Below are positions 37,201 to 49,900 of a stretch of 64,000 nt of DNA, piece after piece. Source of the stretch: Podospora bellae-mahoneyi (Eukaryota > Ascomycota > Sordariomycetes > Sordariales > Podosporaceae); NCBI RefSeq assembly GCF_035222275.1, contig NW_026946359.1, positions 6,696,001 through 6,760,000 on the forward strand. Reading direction: 5' to 3'. The notes under the pieces are model-generated. The model worked only from the letters and a program-made list of their open reading frames with translations. It ran no database searches and was not told the DNA's origin. A program made the translations under genes and the position numbers. The stretch's first letter is position 1, and every line of letters begins with the position of its first letter.

Positions 37201-39484
37201 AATCCCCATACGATGATGGGCATTGGTTGGGAGGCATACTCTCCAGAATTTGGCAGTTTGGATGAGATTCGCGGTAGCCAATCACTAAGGCGACACGCGA
37301 ATCCTATGCCTACAAGACACCTCGAAACGGGACTTCGAGATCGAGGATATTTTGCAAATATAGAATGTTTTGTCGCATGGTTGTCTTGCTGCAGATGCAA
37401 GCTATCGGGATGTTCACCTGACACCCTAAAATTGATGTATGTTCTGACTTCGAGTCGAGGTCTTGTTCACGCCGTATTTACCTCAACGGCAGCTTGGGTG
37501 TGATGCTTCAACACCAACTCAACTTTGACTTAGAATAGACGTTCCGATGTGACCTGTATTATGGGCGACTATCAAGTAGTTGTAGCAGTCTCGGAGTTTT
37601 ATATTGGTTCCCGGAGAAGTCGACATGCTTTGGACTACAGAAGACAGGAAGAGAACACCCTGTGCTGTAGGTAACAAGTCCTTATGTGTATCCCAGCTCT
37701 GGCGCTTGGATATAGTTCTCTATCGCCTCTTGAGGAAAGTCGCTGCTGGTTGAGTGTATTTTCTTAAATCCCTCGAACCTTCTGGGCATTTGTCTGGAGA
37801 GAAGCTCATATATGTCTCGCCTATCCTGTGTCGTGCGAGCCATCTCACATGGTCACGGGCAGAGAGATAGGTTACATCGTCCAACGCAAGAACAGCTCAG
37901 CACAAACAGACGTCACTGGCCCAGGGCCCAGCAGATGGCAGAACGTGTGCATGTCGGCATACGATCAGTGATGTGACATTGTCTCTCACCCCAAACAATC
38001 TCATGAGACTCAAAACCAAGGTCGGAGAGACTTTTCGAGATAAGAAATTGCAGAAAACGCCGCTTGCGCCATAGGGCTCCATTCTGGGGTTCGATATTGC
38101 AGAGGTGTTGTCGAGTGACGGACGTGAACTGGTTTTCGTCCAAACTGCCAAGAGGGGTAGATGGGATGACGGCAGACCGTGGCATCCGAGACCAGGAAAG
38201 CCCTGGTACCACGACGACCCTGAAAACAACGACCAGCAAGCACCAAAACACCACGGTCGATCCCAGCTCGCCATTCCAAGGCGCGAGGTGATCGTCATAG
38301 GAAAACAGCAAACGCAGCTTCATGCGGCCAAGGGTCTGTAGGGTCGAGTCCCCGGTCTTGATTCCCCCGCATAAACGACAGCACCGGTGGTGGTCAGTCA
38401 TGCCCCGTCGCCCTGTCAAACTAGCCACTAGCTAGCGAACTGGACAGTTATTTTTGGTGGATCAGATGGGATGCCCGGCACTGGACGGCGAATCTCTAAC
38501 GGCGCTCGCTCGGCAGTTTCTTGTTCTGTGCAATTCTCTTGCAGATGGCAAACAAGCGCTAGTAAAACGGCGGAGAAGTCTTTCTTTTGCCCCTTTAGAT
38601 AGTCTCACAGCAGTTTTCTTGTGGTACAGTCTGCATGGCCGATGTATGGGTATGGCATCGCAGCAAATTTGTTGGGGCTCTGGCGAATGGTCAGGTTCAG
38701 TGGCTGTGCGAGGTCGGCTGTTCCCCTGAAGAAACGGCCCCGGCCAATCATGTGCTGCGGAAGTGGCTCGCGGCGGCTGGGCTGGCTTGAAGGGCGCCAC
38801 ATTGAACCAATACGATGGACGAATATCGCAAAGCTGCATCGTAACAGACTCTCTTGCTGCACAAGAGGAGAGGACGTTGTTAGGATCTGTGCTGTTGTTG
38901 AGGCTTTGAAAATGAACGCTTCTTTCCGATTACCGTCACCTGATCTGATTGCCGTTTCTCGTTGGTTGCTGATGTGAGGTTGTGTTGATGGGTCCAGTGG
39001 GGGGGTGATACGAAGAACGAAAGGAGGCCCGCCTCCCGAAGAAGCAGCCCCTGTCATCACTTTGCGGGACTCTGGGCTCTCTGTGCAACCTGCTGAACAA
39101 GGTGCCACTCACAACTTTTCCCGTCCTCTTCCACTCTCAAATTCATTCGCTTTCCCCTTTCGTTTTCACCCACGCTCGTTTCTACCACGTTTTACCACGT
39201 TATTTCTAATTCGGCACGTACGCACGCCGCTCCTACAAAGCTTTGTCGAGATATCCGGATAACTGGGTCACACGGGCCTTTCATTTCGCCCACATTAGAC
39301 GGCTTTGTAACGGTTCCCGTCGCGCCTTGGCCATCTCATTCGAAACCAGTCACCTCGCACGAGACCAATTTCGAAAGGACACAACATCGCTGGGAGACCG
39401 ACCATATTTTAGCAGAAGCGGTTTTTAATTTTGGTAAAAAAACAGAGACTAGGTGTCTGACTGTCACGGACTCAGCCAGCCACG
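34224..39484. other. 5.2-kb stretch with no supported gene
   Basis: Between the divergent starts of the chitinase and the mucin-like gene. It contains a 25-base T run (35922-35947), a more AT-rich block (about 36500-37900) and an open frame at 38075-38341 listed in the findings. The 304-codon minus frame at 35275-36189 runs through the T tract as poly-Lys and is not a gene. The last 400 bp, CT/CA-rich, looks like a long leader of the next gene. Confidence 0.4.
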
Positions 39485-40291
39485 ATGCATATCAGAAAAG
39501 CCCTTCAACTATTCGTTTTGGGGCTGTCGGCCGCCTCTGTCGCCGAAGCTACGTTTGTGAGCCCAAGACTCGCCCGACATGAAAGAGCTCTCCAGCGAAG
39601 ACAAGACGATGGCGGCGATGCGCCGCCCAACTCTGCCTCTGACCCTGCCGACGAACCACCGGCGCCATCGACGTCAGATGCCCCAGTGACAACACCAAGC
39701 ACTAGCTCAACAACACCACCACCACCCGTCACATCATCAACCCCGCCGCCTCCTGAGGAAACTTCCATTTCGGTCACTTCCAGCACCACGACGACGACAA
39801 GCCCTCGGCCAGGCAACCCCGTCTCTTCCTCCTCCACATCGTCGACCACCGCCCCGCCAGACCCCGACGCAAGCGATGAGCCCACCACCCACGTCCAGAC
39901 CATCACCAGAACCATCGTGACTACTAATCCCGATGGTCAGGAAACGACGGTCATCGATGAAGTTGTGACTACCTCGACCTCGGTACCACTGCCAAACGGA
40001 GGTGGCGGTAATGGCGGCGACACGGGTATGTCCACAACGACGCGCGACACGGTGATCGGCGTGGTGGTCGGTGTCGGCGGCGCTGTTGTTTTGGCTGGTC
40101 TGGGTTTTGTTGCCTGGAGGATTTGGGGCAAGAAGAAGCAGCAGGAGGAGCAAGACACCTTGATGGACGATTACAGCGCAGTTGGCGAGAAGCCAGACAC
40201 GATTGGATCGACCAGCACACGCACTCCCTTCCAGAGCACACTCGAGAGCTACCACGCGCCGACACATGTCAACACGGCATCGAATTTCTAA
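39485..40291 (+). CDS. mucin-like single-pass membrane protein (wall-sensor type)
   Basis: One exon of 268 residues. A signal peptide (1-22) is followed by a possible Kex2 site (LQRRQ at 37-41). A Ser/Thr/Pro-rich ectodomain spans about 42-185. A Gly/Val-rich transmembrane helix (about 190-212, VIGVVVGVGGAVVLAGL) is followed by the basic stop WGKKKQQ and a cytosolic tail of about 50 residues containing a LMDDYSAV motif. This layout is that of fungal Wsc/Mid2-type sensors and other mucin-like surface proteins, but no WSC Cys domain is present. Mid2-like is the closest description. O-mannosylation of the ectodomain is expected. The ATG is preceded by a long CA-rich leader. The specific role is unknown. 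Confidence 0.75.
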   Translation: MHIRKALQLFVLGLSAASVAEATFVSPRLARHERALQRRQDDGGDAPPNSASDPADEPPAPSTSDAPVTTPSTSSTTPPPPVTSSTPPPPEETSISVTSSTTTTTSPRPGNPVSSSSTSSTTAPPDPDASDEPTTHVQTITRTIVTTNPDGQETTVIDEVVTTSTSVPLPNGGGGNGGDTGMSTTTRDTVIGVVVGVGGAVVLAGLGFVAWRIWGKKKQQEEQDTLMDDYSAVGEKPDTIGSTSTRTPFQSTLESYHAPTHVNTASNF

Positions 40292-41474
40292 CGTGCTCTT
40301 CTCACGGCCATTTTCTTACCTGTCGATAATTCTGCCATTTATGGGAAGCCTCCCGGAGTTTTTTTTTTTTTTTTTTTTTGTTAACGGTTGCAACAACTAC
40401 AACATCATCACTACTTTGCATGCTCAGTGGACAAGGACGGTTGTTTTCTCGTCCTCGCCGCTTGAAAGGAAACCCAATGTGTATCATGGTGGAGGACTAG
40501 ACAATGTGTTGTTTCGCTCAGGAGCTCATCACAAGAAGCATTTTGCCTTTTTTTCTCTCTATCGGGTGGTTGGTTCTGGTCAGCATAGATTGGGAATTTA
40601 TCCTCGGCGTGTGGCTGAGGGAGGGTTGTTTATTCGTTACTCTCCTTTTACATTATTATCTTTGTTTATTCCCCATCCTCAAAAACTAACGACATGGCGT
40701 TGAGAAAGAGAAGTTACCGTTTAATACCAATATCGACTATCTACCTTCCTACCATCTACACTAGTGAAAAATATGAAAATCTCGGTTCTCGAAGCTTTTT
40801 GAGATGAAGAGATGGACGAAGTGAAACCGAAAGAGGAGCTTATGACTCCCCGCTCCATTCACACTTTTGAAATGCCAGAAATTGTCGGTTGAGAACTAGT
40901 GTGCGAACTTTTGTCTGAATGGCAGATGTCACTCTCATCTGATCCTGGGATTTGGTTTGGTATCGATTCAGGAGCTTGAAGCCGGCGCCGGCGCAAATTC
41001 CGGGGGCGATGACGGCATTGGTGATGCAAGGGGCATTTCTCTCCAACTTCATTCAAGAGCTTTGCGTCATGGGAGATCACGTGCATGTTCTTCTCGGGGG
41101 AAAAGTTCTTGATTGACGGGTGGTGCTCGAGCCTCGTGGTAAATCATGGTTGTCTCAGACAGGTTTCAGGGTGACTTTTTCTGTGGGAATAGCTCCATGC
41201 GCAGAAACGGGGATTGGGTTGGGGTTTGACAGCGCGGGGTAGACATGCTGTAGTGGTTAGGTTTAATATCTTTTGAGGCTCGTCTTTTACCATCGAAACC
41301 TGGGGTTTTTGATGTTGTTGTTGTGTATTTTGAAGGGTTCACTTCGTCCTCTCTTTTTGATATTGTCAGTTCGTCCATCCAGGTGATGGTAGGTGGTCTA
41401 GTTCTTCATTTCTGAATAGCATTTTGTTTTTGGTTTGATCAACGGCCTTTCTTTGATACCCCTTTTCTGTCAAA
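40292..41474. other. intergenic region
   Basis: Contains an approximately 20-base T run near 40360. Short overlapping frames only; a minus-strand frame at 40859-41086 is Cys/His-containing but has no signal peptide and is not supported. Nothing else was seen. Confidence 0.45.
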
Positions 41475-42301
41475 ATGCGTTATCTCTCCTTTTCAGTTTT
41501 TGCCCTAGGTATCACCACCACCTCCGCCACCATCCTCGTCTCGGACGGACACGGCGGCGTCATCCACAACCCTCGGTACACCCACCAAAGAATCGACAGC
41601 CGCAATGTCAAGATCGACAACCTCGCCCTCCACGCCGCGGTCCGAAGGTTCAACGTTGAGCAACTCCAGAACCTGACGAGCACCCTCCCCGTGTTGATAC
41701 CCCGACAGGCGGCAAACCTCCAGGTTTTTACCTCCGCCCTGGGGGGGGCTACGGCGCCTGCTATTACCAACTCGGGTGATCCTGACAGACCGTTTGCTGT
41801 CGACGGGGATACCTTTCCCGATTTTGCGACGGCGAGCAACAGGGCTTGTGACAACCAGAAGAATGCCTGTGCCAAGATTGCGAATGAGGGGGGCCAGAGG
41901 GACGGGGAGTTGACGGTGGGGGAGTGTGACAGGCAGATGGGTGAGTTTTGCTTACTTCACACTTACACTGGAGAGGGATAGCATACCTAGATAGGGCTGA
42001 CATATGAATAGAACAATGCAAGAGTGCGGCGCTTTCGGCAGCCAACAGATCTTTTGATGGCGCCGCGGGTGAGCAGCAGCAGCAGCAGCCACCGCCGCAG
42101 CAAGGGGGCGGTCGTGGTGATGATGGAGGACAGAGGCAGGATCCGAATCGGGGGCAGGATCAGGGGCAGGATCAGGGGCAGGATCAAGGGCAGGATCAGG
42201 GACAGGATCAAGGGCAGGATCAGGGACAGGAGGAACAGGCGCCGCCCGAGTCGGTGCTGGTTAGTTCGGATGAGAATTTTGATTTCTTCTGTGATGTTTA
42301 G
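41475..42301 (+). CDS. secreted protein with a four-Cys motif and GQDQ repeats
   Basis: Two exons, 41475-41940 and 42012-42301 (71-nt intron), give 251 residues. There is a signal peptide (1-18, hydrophobic core SFSVFALGITTT). The middle carries a CDNQKNACAKIAN...VGECDRQMEQCKSAA motif, a four-cysteine pattern I know from many fungal secreted proteins of unknown role. It is completed only by splicing: the first codon of exon 2 finishes the DRQMEQC run. The C-terminal part is low-complexity: a Gln run, then about six GQDQ repeats coded by a GGGCAGGATCAG-like 12-bp tandem array (42150-42230). It ends in an acidic/aromatic tail with a final Cys. No enzyme domain is visible. Confidence 0.7.
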
Positions 42302-43795
42302 GCCTGGGAGTTCGGGAGGCGTGGGAGACTGATGTTTTTTCTTTTGTGGGTATTTACAGCAAGGGAACCGGGCAGGCAATGGTTGGTGTAAGTGACGAGG
42401 AGGCCGGGATTGGGCAACCTGGAGCACTGCTGTTTCAGACAACTCGCCATTGGGCACGGAATCAGGCGTGGGAGGCGGTTTTCCGCCTTTTTGTACATCA
42501 ATGGTATTACTGGTTGTAGGGTGTTTATGAAGATGCCACGAAGGCCTGGGTTTTGCTCATCTGAATTCCATTCCATGAGGCGAGATGGCTATCCCTACCG
42601 TTGCTGCACGAGTTCGCTGTCCGATATGCATCACCGTATGCATCACCGTATGCATCACCGTATGCATCACCGTCAAAACATACAGAAGTGGCGGGACTGC
42701 CAAACGTACGGCCGGGTCCCATCAAACAACCCATTGTTTCGGGAAGTTTGGCTGCTTCGGCCGGCCTGGCTGCCGATAACCAACCCCCCGCGATCTTCGG
42801 AACGGACCGAGACATTGCTGATTGTACGGAGTACGGGGAGCATAATCATTTCATCTGCCGGCATTTTGAATGGTGAGTTGAAGATGTGATGCAATGGGCT
42901 TCCGTGGGAGTTCCAATGTGGATCCCGCCGGCCTGCTTAGTGCCAAGGGAAACCATGCGCGCGGGGCCTATGCACAATGTCGTGGCCAGTCAGTCGGTTG
43001 TCGTGTTGATGGCACGCTTTCCGTGCTGTTTTGGCTGTTTTCTGAACCTTTAACTTTCCGGGGCGAGCCAGGTAAAGTTCTAGAGCGCTGGTAAGCTGGA
43101 AGTTGACGAGGTAAAAAACCAGCCGCCGTTGCAAAACCTGGAGAAGGTTCTCCAAGTTGTCGCTTTTTGCCTATGATTTCTTTAGCATCAAGAACCCTTA
43201 CGATCAGCCCCTGTTTGCTTCTTCAGGTGTCATCCAGCCAACAGCACCGAAATTACGGATTGGCCTGCTTCGTCCAGCAGTGGAGCGCGACAAGGCCCGG
43301 CTCATTAAAGCAGGTGTTCCCAGTCCGAAAAAATAATTGCTAGTCGGCCCACGACACCCTCTCCTCGTCCTAACCCGGTCCCTCCACCTCCGCTCCCCAT
43401 CCCCATCTCGAGCCAGCCACACGGTCATTCTCGCGTCCCTTTTACAGCTGCAAGCTGCCGAGTCGAGTCCATCGCCAGCCTGCCCTGTTGCGCATCCATG
43501 TGTTTGTGCGGATCGAGCCCGTTTACCTTTCTTGTCGCTCCTTTAGCCTCAGTTTAATTATTTCCTTGGCCATATTCACTTCGCCTGCCGACAGCCAACG
43601 TCGGACACGCGTCGTCGCGTCCAGCCCGCCCGACCGTTGCTGCATCTGTATCCCCTAGCCCCCTCCCAGGTTTCCCCAGGAAATCCGACGTGGGAGTTTT
43701 GGGCTTGTTACGGAGACGATACTCGTCCCGCCTAGATAATAATCGAGGACCAGTAGCAGGCGACGCTCAACTCGTCTGCGCTGGCTCTCGGCCTG
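42302..43795. other. intergenic region with a 12-bp tandem repeat
   Basis: About 1.5 kb upstream of the large coiled-coil gene. It contains four copies of TATGCATCACCG (42625-42672). The last 500 bp are CT/CC-rich and are likely leader of the next gene. Short frames are not protein-like. Confidence 0.5.
42625..42672. repeat. 12-bp tandem repeat, four copies
   Basis: Four perfect copies of TATGCATCACCG, directly adjacent. Each holds the palindrome TGCA. There is no spacer structure, so it is not CRISPR-like. Confidence 0.95.
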
Positions 43796-43972
43796 GTGAG
43801 TAACGCACCTAAACCCAATTCCATCGCTGCCGTCCAACCATCGACCACGCTGGGCCACCCACGCATATGTCCCGGCAGCCAGCTCACCCCCCGCCACCAC
43901 CAACATGTTCGGCTAACATTGGCTGTCGCTCCCAGTTTCCTAAAAACGTCTTCCTTAAATTTGTCACCGCAG
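43796..43972 (+). other. probable leader or first intron of the large coiled-coil gene
   Basis: Donor GTGAGT at 43796 and acceptor CACCGCAG ending at 43972, with CTAAC at about 43913-43917. The exon upstream has no usable ATG nearby, so either the first coding exon lies further upstream or the start is non-canonical. Confidence 0.45.
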
Positions 43973-46900
43973 ACTCCTCCTCGTGCACTGGCACAGGGCG
44001 GCCCTCTCAAGCCGATCTCCAAGTTGCAGGCCTACCCACCATCGATTGCATCGTCCCCTGCCCTCTCGAGCGCTTCCACTGCCGACGGCGAGGCATCCCC
44101 CGTACTACCGCCTCTGCCAGTACCTAGATTACCTGAACGAGTCCGTGGTCTCTTGAGGACTCCGCCGCCCGCCGCTGAGAGATCAGGAGACGAGGATAGC
44201 AGGGACGAAGGCTTGGCTCCTGGCGCCACCGATTGGGGTTCCCCCTACCCCTCGAACCTTCGAACCGACAGCACCTCTAGCAGCGACCTTTCTGGGGACT
44301 CTCCCATACCAATCCACCGCCTTCAACTACAAACCCCCTTCTTGCGTCCCGCCCCGCTCATCGAAGAACCGCAGCCAGAGCCCCCACGGCAGTCAGGCCT
44401 GAGTGCGGCCGCAGCTGTGCTTGCGAACCGAGCCAGGCGCATTGCGCACGGCATCACAGAGGATTGGATACGTCAGCACACGGCTGCTGGAGGTGACCAG
44501 GAAAAACGACATTGGTTCAGTGACGGAACCGGCGATAGTGAGAACTCTTCACTGAGCGGCTCATTTTCCGGTGAGGAAGCTGCGTGGTTGGGATACGACG
44601 ATATCAACCTGGAAACCCCACGACCAAGAAGTCGTGAGACCGATAACGGACGGTGGCTGTCATCCGGCCTCGACCGCAGAAAGCAGGCCAGTAACGAAAC
44701 GTTGAGACAATCCCACCTGGACCGTGCAAAAGAAGCCCCGGCCGCCAAAATGGTGTCTTCCGACGAGAGGTCAACGCCCGATAGCGTGGGCAACCGCGGA
44801 TTCACAACTGACTCGTTGTCGGCCACTCAGGGGCGTCTCAACCTCCCTGAGAGGCCCGGCACACCGAAACTGAACGGAATCAACGGATCGGCGAGTGTGA
44901 CGCAGACAGAGCATAAGGCGCCATCAACACCGTCAAGAGCGGCTGTCAAGCGCGCGTCTTTGAGTGCGACCCCCCGCGCATTCAGGAAAAAGGTACCTTG
45001 GAAGGGTAAAAACATCATGGTATGCTTCCCGAGCAACGACCGACGGGGTCAGCCCGGCGGGCCTCCAATGCCCCTTACCGAGACCCAGGTGAAGGGCATG
45101 CTTCGAAGTTGGGAGGAGCTTGGGTACAACACCGAAGGATTCGATTTAGCATCGGATGCACAAGAGCTTGGGACTGCGGAGCATTCACATAGTAGGGGAT
45201 CCTGGCCCGACTTTGATGATGTCGCACGGGAGCGGCAGAGCGGCAAATACCCAATAGTCCTTCCCGATCTCAATGGTATGTTCTCGGATGTGAATTGTGC
45301 GCTTTACTGCTGCTTTGTTTCTAACATTGTTCACCGCTTGCAGCCTGGAAGAAGTACGTCGACGAGCTCAACGAGGCCAAACTCCGCGCCCTGGGCGTTT
45401 CGTTTGGCGATGAAGAACCTCGCCTCCCTCCGCCGCCAGCGATCTCCCCCGCTACGACGATGAGCCGGCAAACGTCGATGCAATATCCGCCCCTGCCATT
45501 CTCCCCACCGATTCCAACGTCCTCCGCATCGAGCAACCAAGCAGTCCCCGGCTTCCCATTCAACGTGCCGTTCTTCACCTCTGCCGCCCAGAGTCCAGGT
45601 ATCCCGGCCGGCGCATCACCGGGGCCGTTCAACAAGTTCAATCCCCGGGCGTCTATCTCGATCCCTTCGCCACATGGGTGGTCTCCCTCCGTCATGCTCG
45701 GGCACCGTGTTGGTTCGCCCTCGCTCGCAAACCTCAGCTCCATGATGTCTCCTACTTCCCCATTCTCTCCCGATGGGATGGGCCCTGTCGGGCCTGTTGG
45801 ACACCAACGGCATCAGTCACTACAGTTCCCTGTCTTGCCTCACCAGTTCCAAGTGCCAGTCAGAGCCTCGCCGCGCCTGCAGGATCTATGCGAAATTGAC
45901 GAGGAGCCGGCAGAGGAAGAGGCACCGAAGCCCCACGAGGCCGGCTTTGTGCACCACAACGCTAGTGATAGCTTGCAGAAGGAAATTGACGAGGCTGAGT
46001 ATCACCTCGAGGAGCAGATGCGCTCCCAGCTCGACAATGACGAAGACTACAGCCCCCACAACGAAAACGATAAGGGAGAGATGCCTGCATTGCCATCTGT
46101 GCAGTTCGCGGCTCAAGCCCCCCAGTTTAGTCAAGCGGATGGTCTTGTTCTGCACCACCCTAGACCGCACAGCCGAGGTCACTCGCTCTCTCAGAAGTTT
46201 TATACCGAAGACGACGCAACTGTCGAGGGTGGCTACAGACCCACGCTGCAGGGCATTAGTTCGCACTTGTCAGAAGATTCCGAGATCGAGACCAATCCGA
46301 GTAATCTGGGAACTCCTGTTCAGAACTTTGATTTTGCCAAGATCGCCCACCAGCGGACGCTGTCGAATGACAGCAACCCATGGCAACACAGTGAGCCCGG
46401 AAGGCCGGCTGCTAACGGCAATCACCAGCCACGCGTAAGCCACGGCAGCAAGTCTTCTTTCTCGAAGCTCAATGTTGAGGCTCCGGAGTTCAAGTTCAAC
46501 CCCGCGAACTCGTTCACTTCAGATAACGGGTTTGCCTTCTCAAACTCCTCGTTCGCGACCCCTGTCTTCAACGCAGGGTTACCGCAGACCGTTCCCAATG
46601 CGTTTGGTATGGCGGCTCCGTTGCCAGCGCCCGTTCCAGCTCCTGTGCCAGCTCCTGGCCCTACCAAGATTAATGTCAACGCTGCGCCCTTTTCGCCTGG
46701 ATCGAGCGACTTTAGCTTCTCAAGCTCAGGCCCCAAGTTCAGACCTGATGCTCCCGCCTTCACCCCAACCGGCATCCCCGGAGTGACTGCTGGTTCCGTG
46801 AAGGGCACGAGCAAGCCTGGCTCCATCTTTGGAAGCATTGATCTTTCTGCCGCGGACATTGTCAAGCCCGCGAAGAAGTCGCAGGCCGTTCCTATCACCA

Positions 46901-49900
46901 AGCCTGAGGATGAACAGCCCGATGAGGAGCGTGAGGGTGGCAAGGCATCTGGTCAGTACACTGGCGAGGAGACACGCAGCAAACGAGCCAGGTCTTCGGT
47001 TGCTCCCGATGATGATATTGCTCTCTTTGCGGAACGTACAGGCGACCCTACCTCGGTCGTCGCCAAGCCAGAGACGGTTGCCGAAGACGATGGACCGGTG
47101 GAGGACAAGTCCTTCGATGAGTCCAACAACGGCCAGGAAGACACCGCGCAGTCATCCATGGTAATTTCAGCAACACCGGATACCGAGGCTGCAATCAGTC
47201 CCTCTGAAACTTCACCGGACCAGGCGACTGTTCCTTGGGCGCCATTCGAGTTCAACAAGCCGACTGAGATGCAGGCATTCGCCGAGGCCGCGTCATTCGA
47301 GCCTGGAAGCTTCAAGGCTGGCCATACGAAATCACTTTCAGCCACGGCCAAGGCCTTCGTTCCTGGCGTGCCTGTGTGGGAAGACGATAAAGATACCACT
47401 CCTGAAGCTACACCTATCGTTGCCAACGACGAACATTCAGGACTCAGTCAAGATGCCGCTGAGACAGTCGTCGAGTCTATCGAGCAGCCAGAGGAGGACC
47501 TCGAAGTGCCGAGTCCCGCTGCCACCCGATCACTCGACAAGGAACGACCCCCAGCTCCTAAGGGGTTGGCTGCGTCCCGTTATGCCCGCTCCTCCCCTCC
47601 ACCTCCGCCTCCACCCAAGCAAAGCGGGCTCTCGGCCTCCCGGTTTGCCACCGCTCCCTCCCCGAGCAACGAGCAACCACAGCAACAAGTTTCCATGCCT
47701 GCTTCGTCTACTGAACTTGATGACAAGCCCTTGCCCTCAGCTCCGGCGGAGGAGGCTGCTGGGGATATGCTTGCCGAACCCACCATGGCTGATCTGGATG
47801 AGATCATGCGTCGACTCAACGAAAATCCGGATATGGGTGTGAAAAAGACGTATAACAGCGAGAACCAATGGGCCCATGCTGACCCAGCTCCTCGGGGAAC
47901 GTCATTGGAGGTTCCACTTGACGCCCCTCTGCTCCGCAGCGAGGCTCCTAGCCCTAAGCCAAGCAGCCGTCAGTACGATGAAATGGCCGACTCCCCAAGG
48001 ACGTTGTCTGCCGAGCCTGAAGATCCGTTCAACGATCAAATGCAGTATACAGAGGGTGCAGTTCAGCGCCTCAATGGAAGCGAGAGCCTTCCTGCTAGCG
48101 ACTGGGAGGGCACCTTCACAGAGGACGAACAAACGAAGCTTGAGTCGCGTGTCAAGTTCTTTGACGGCCGTGTCAGCGATCTTGTTGATGGACTGCTTGC
48201 TGCTCGCCTCAAGCCTTTGGAGCAGCTTGTCTCTGGTCTTGCTCGCAGCGGAAAGCACCTTCATTCTTCCCAGCCACGTCACAGTGTGTCGGATACGGAA
48301 GATGGCGACGACGAAGAGGATGGGTTGACTCATCTCAGGCGCCCTGCGAGCCCCCGCCGGGACCGCAGAATGCAGCAAATTCGTGCGGTCGTTTCCGAGG
48401 CGCTCGCAGCTCACCAAAAGATTCCAGCAGAATCGGCTCGTTCTTTGGCGGGCGAGGACAATTCTCGTGTCCTGTCTGTTTTGGAAGAGATGAAGACACA
48501 ACTCAACGTCAGGGCCGACATTGGGAGTATCGTGGAGGAGGTTATTGAACGGCGTATCCCGCCCGCGGCTGTGGATAAGGATCATGAGATCAGCCAGTTG
48601 CACGCTCGGCTTGCGGCTTTGGAGCAGCGTCTTCGTGATAGCGATGCCAAGCTGGCAGCTGAAACTGCCGCTAGACGGGCGGCCGAGGATAGTGCCGCCA
48701 GGGCTAGCCGTGAGCTTGAGAATGCGGCTACCAAGATTGATGTTGAAATGATGAACAAGAGCTCCTTGGGGCAGCGCATCAACGACCTCGAGGAGCGTGT
48801 GCACCACGCCGAGCATCAGGTGGAGGAGGCAGTCAACGGTAGAAGGGCTGCTGAAGATCGTCTTGCAGAGAACCAGCGGTTGCTTCGCATCTCTTCAGAA
48901 GAGGAGACTCGTCTTCGTGAACTCGTCGATACTAAGGATAGCGAGATGAACGAGGCGCGCAAGGAAACTCTGCACTGGCGGGGTGAAGCTACCCGTATTG
49001 CTACTATTGCTCAGAGACGGGATAAGGACCTTGCTCAGGCGCTTGACGAAAATAAGGCGCTGCACAAACTCATTGAGACCCTTGGCACCCAGGTCGAGGA
49101 GAACGAGCGTGTCCGTGACAACTATCGCACCAAGTTGTTCTCTCTCCAGGAGGACATGGCCAAGGCTGCAAAGGATATTGCTGAGGAGAATGCTCGTCAT
49201 GCCAAGCGGGAGCAAGGCCTTGTCGCTCGGCAGGAGGTTCTCGAGGCTAGACTTCAGGCCGAGGCTCGAACTCGCGAGCGCATTGAGACTGAGCTCCAGA
49301 GGCTGGAAATGGGCGAGCGCCAGGGCATGCGCGCTGTCGCTGAGTGTAAGAGACTCGAAAATGTTCTCGCCGAGATGCGCACCGAGAATCACAAGTTGCA
49401 CCAGAGCGCCCTCCGCTACCAGGCCGAATTTGAAGAGGCTAGGGAGTCTGCTGCCCGTGAGGTTCAACGCACTCGCGATGCTATGCAGAGCGAAATCGAC
49501 GCTGCCAATCACCAGGTCAACGTTGCCCGCAACGAGCTTGAGGACCAGATGGCGAGACTTAGAAGCCAGCTCGACCAAGTCAAGATGGATGCTGACACTT
49601 CCAAGGCGCGCCTTGAGATGCTCTTGGAGGAAGCTCAAACCACCAAGCAGACCGAGCTTGAAGCCCTTGCTGAGAAACATCAGAACGAGGTGGAGGACCT
49701 GCAGGCACGCTACGACCGCCAGCTCAGTAACACCAGAGAAGATGCCCACCGCACTGAGCAGAACCTGCTGGAGCGTCTTAGCATCTCCACCTCCAAGTCC
49801 GAGCACCTCCAAGACAAGGTCGCCCATCTCGAGGAGAAGCTTGAGATTGCCAAGGAGGCTGCACGGGCTGCTGCTCAGGCTGCCAAGTCGTCTGTTGGTG

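Noticed and set aside
42625-42672. Short direct repeats as a CRISPR-like array
   Set aside because: The copies are adjacent without spacers and the genome is a fungus.
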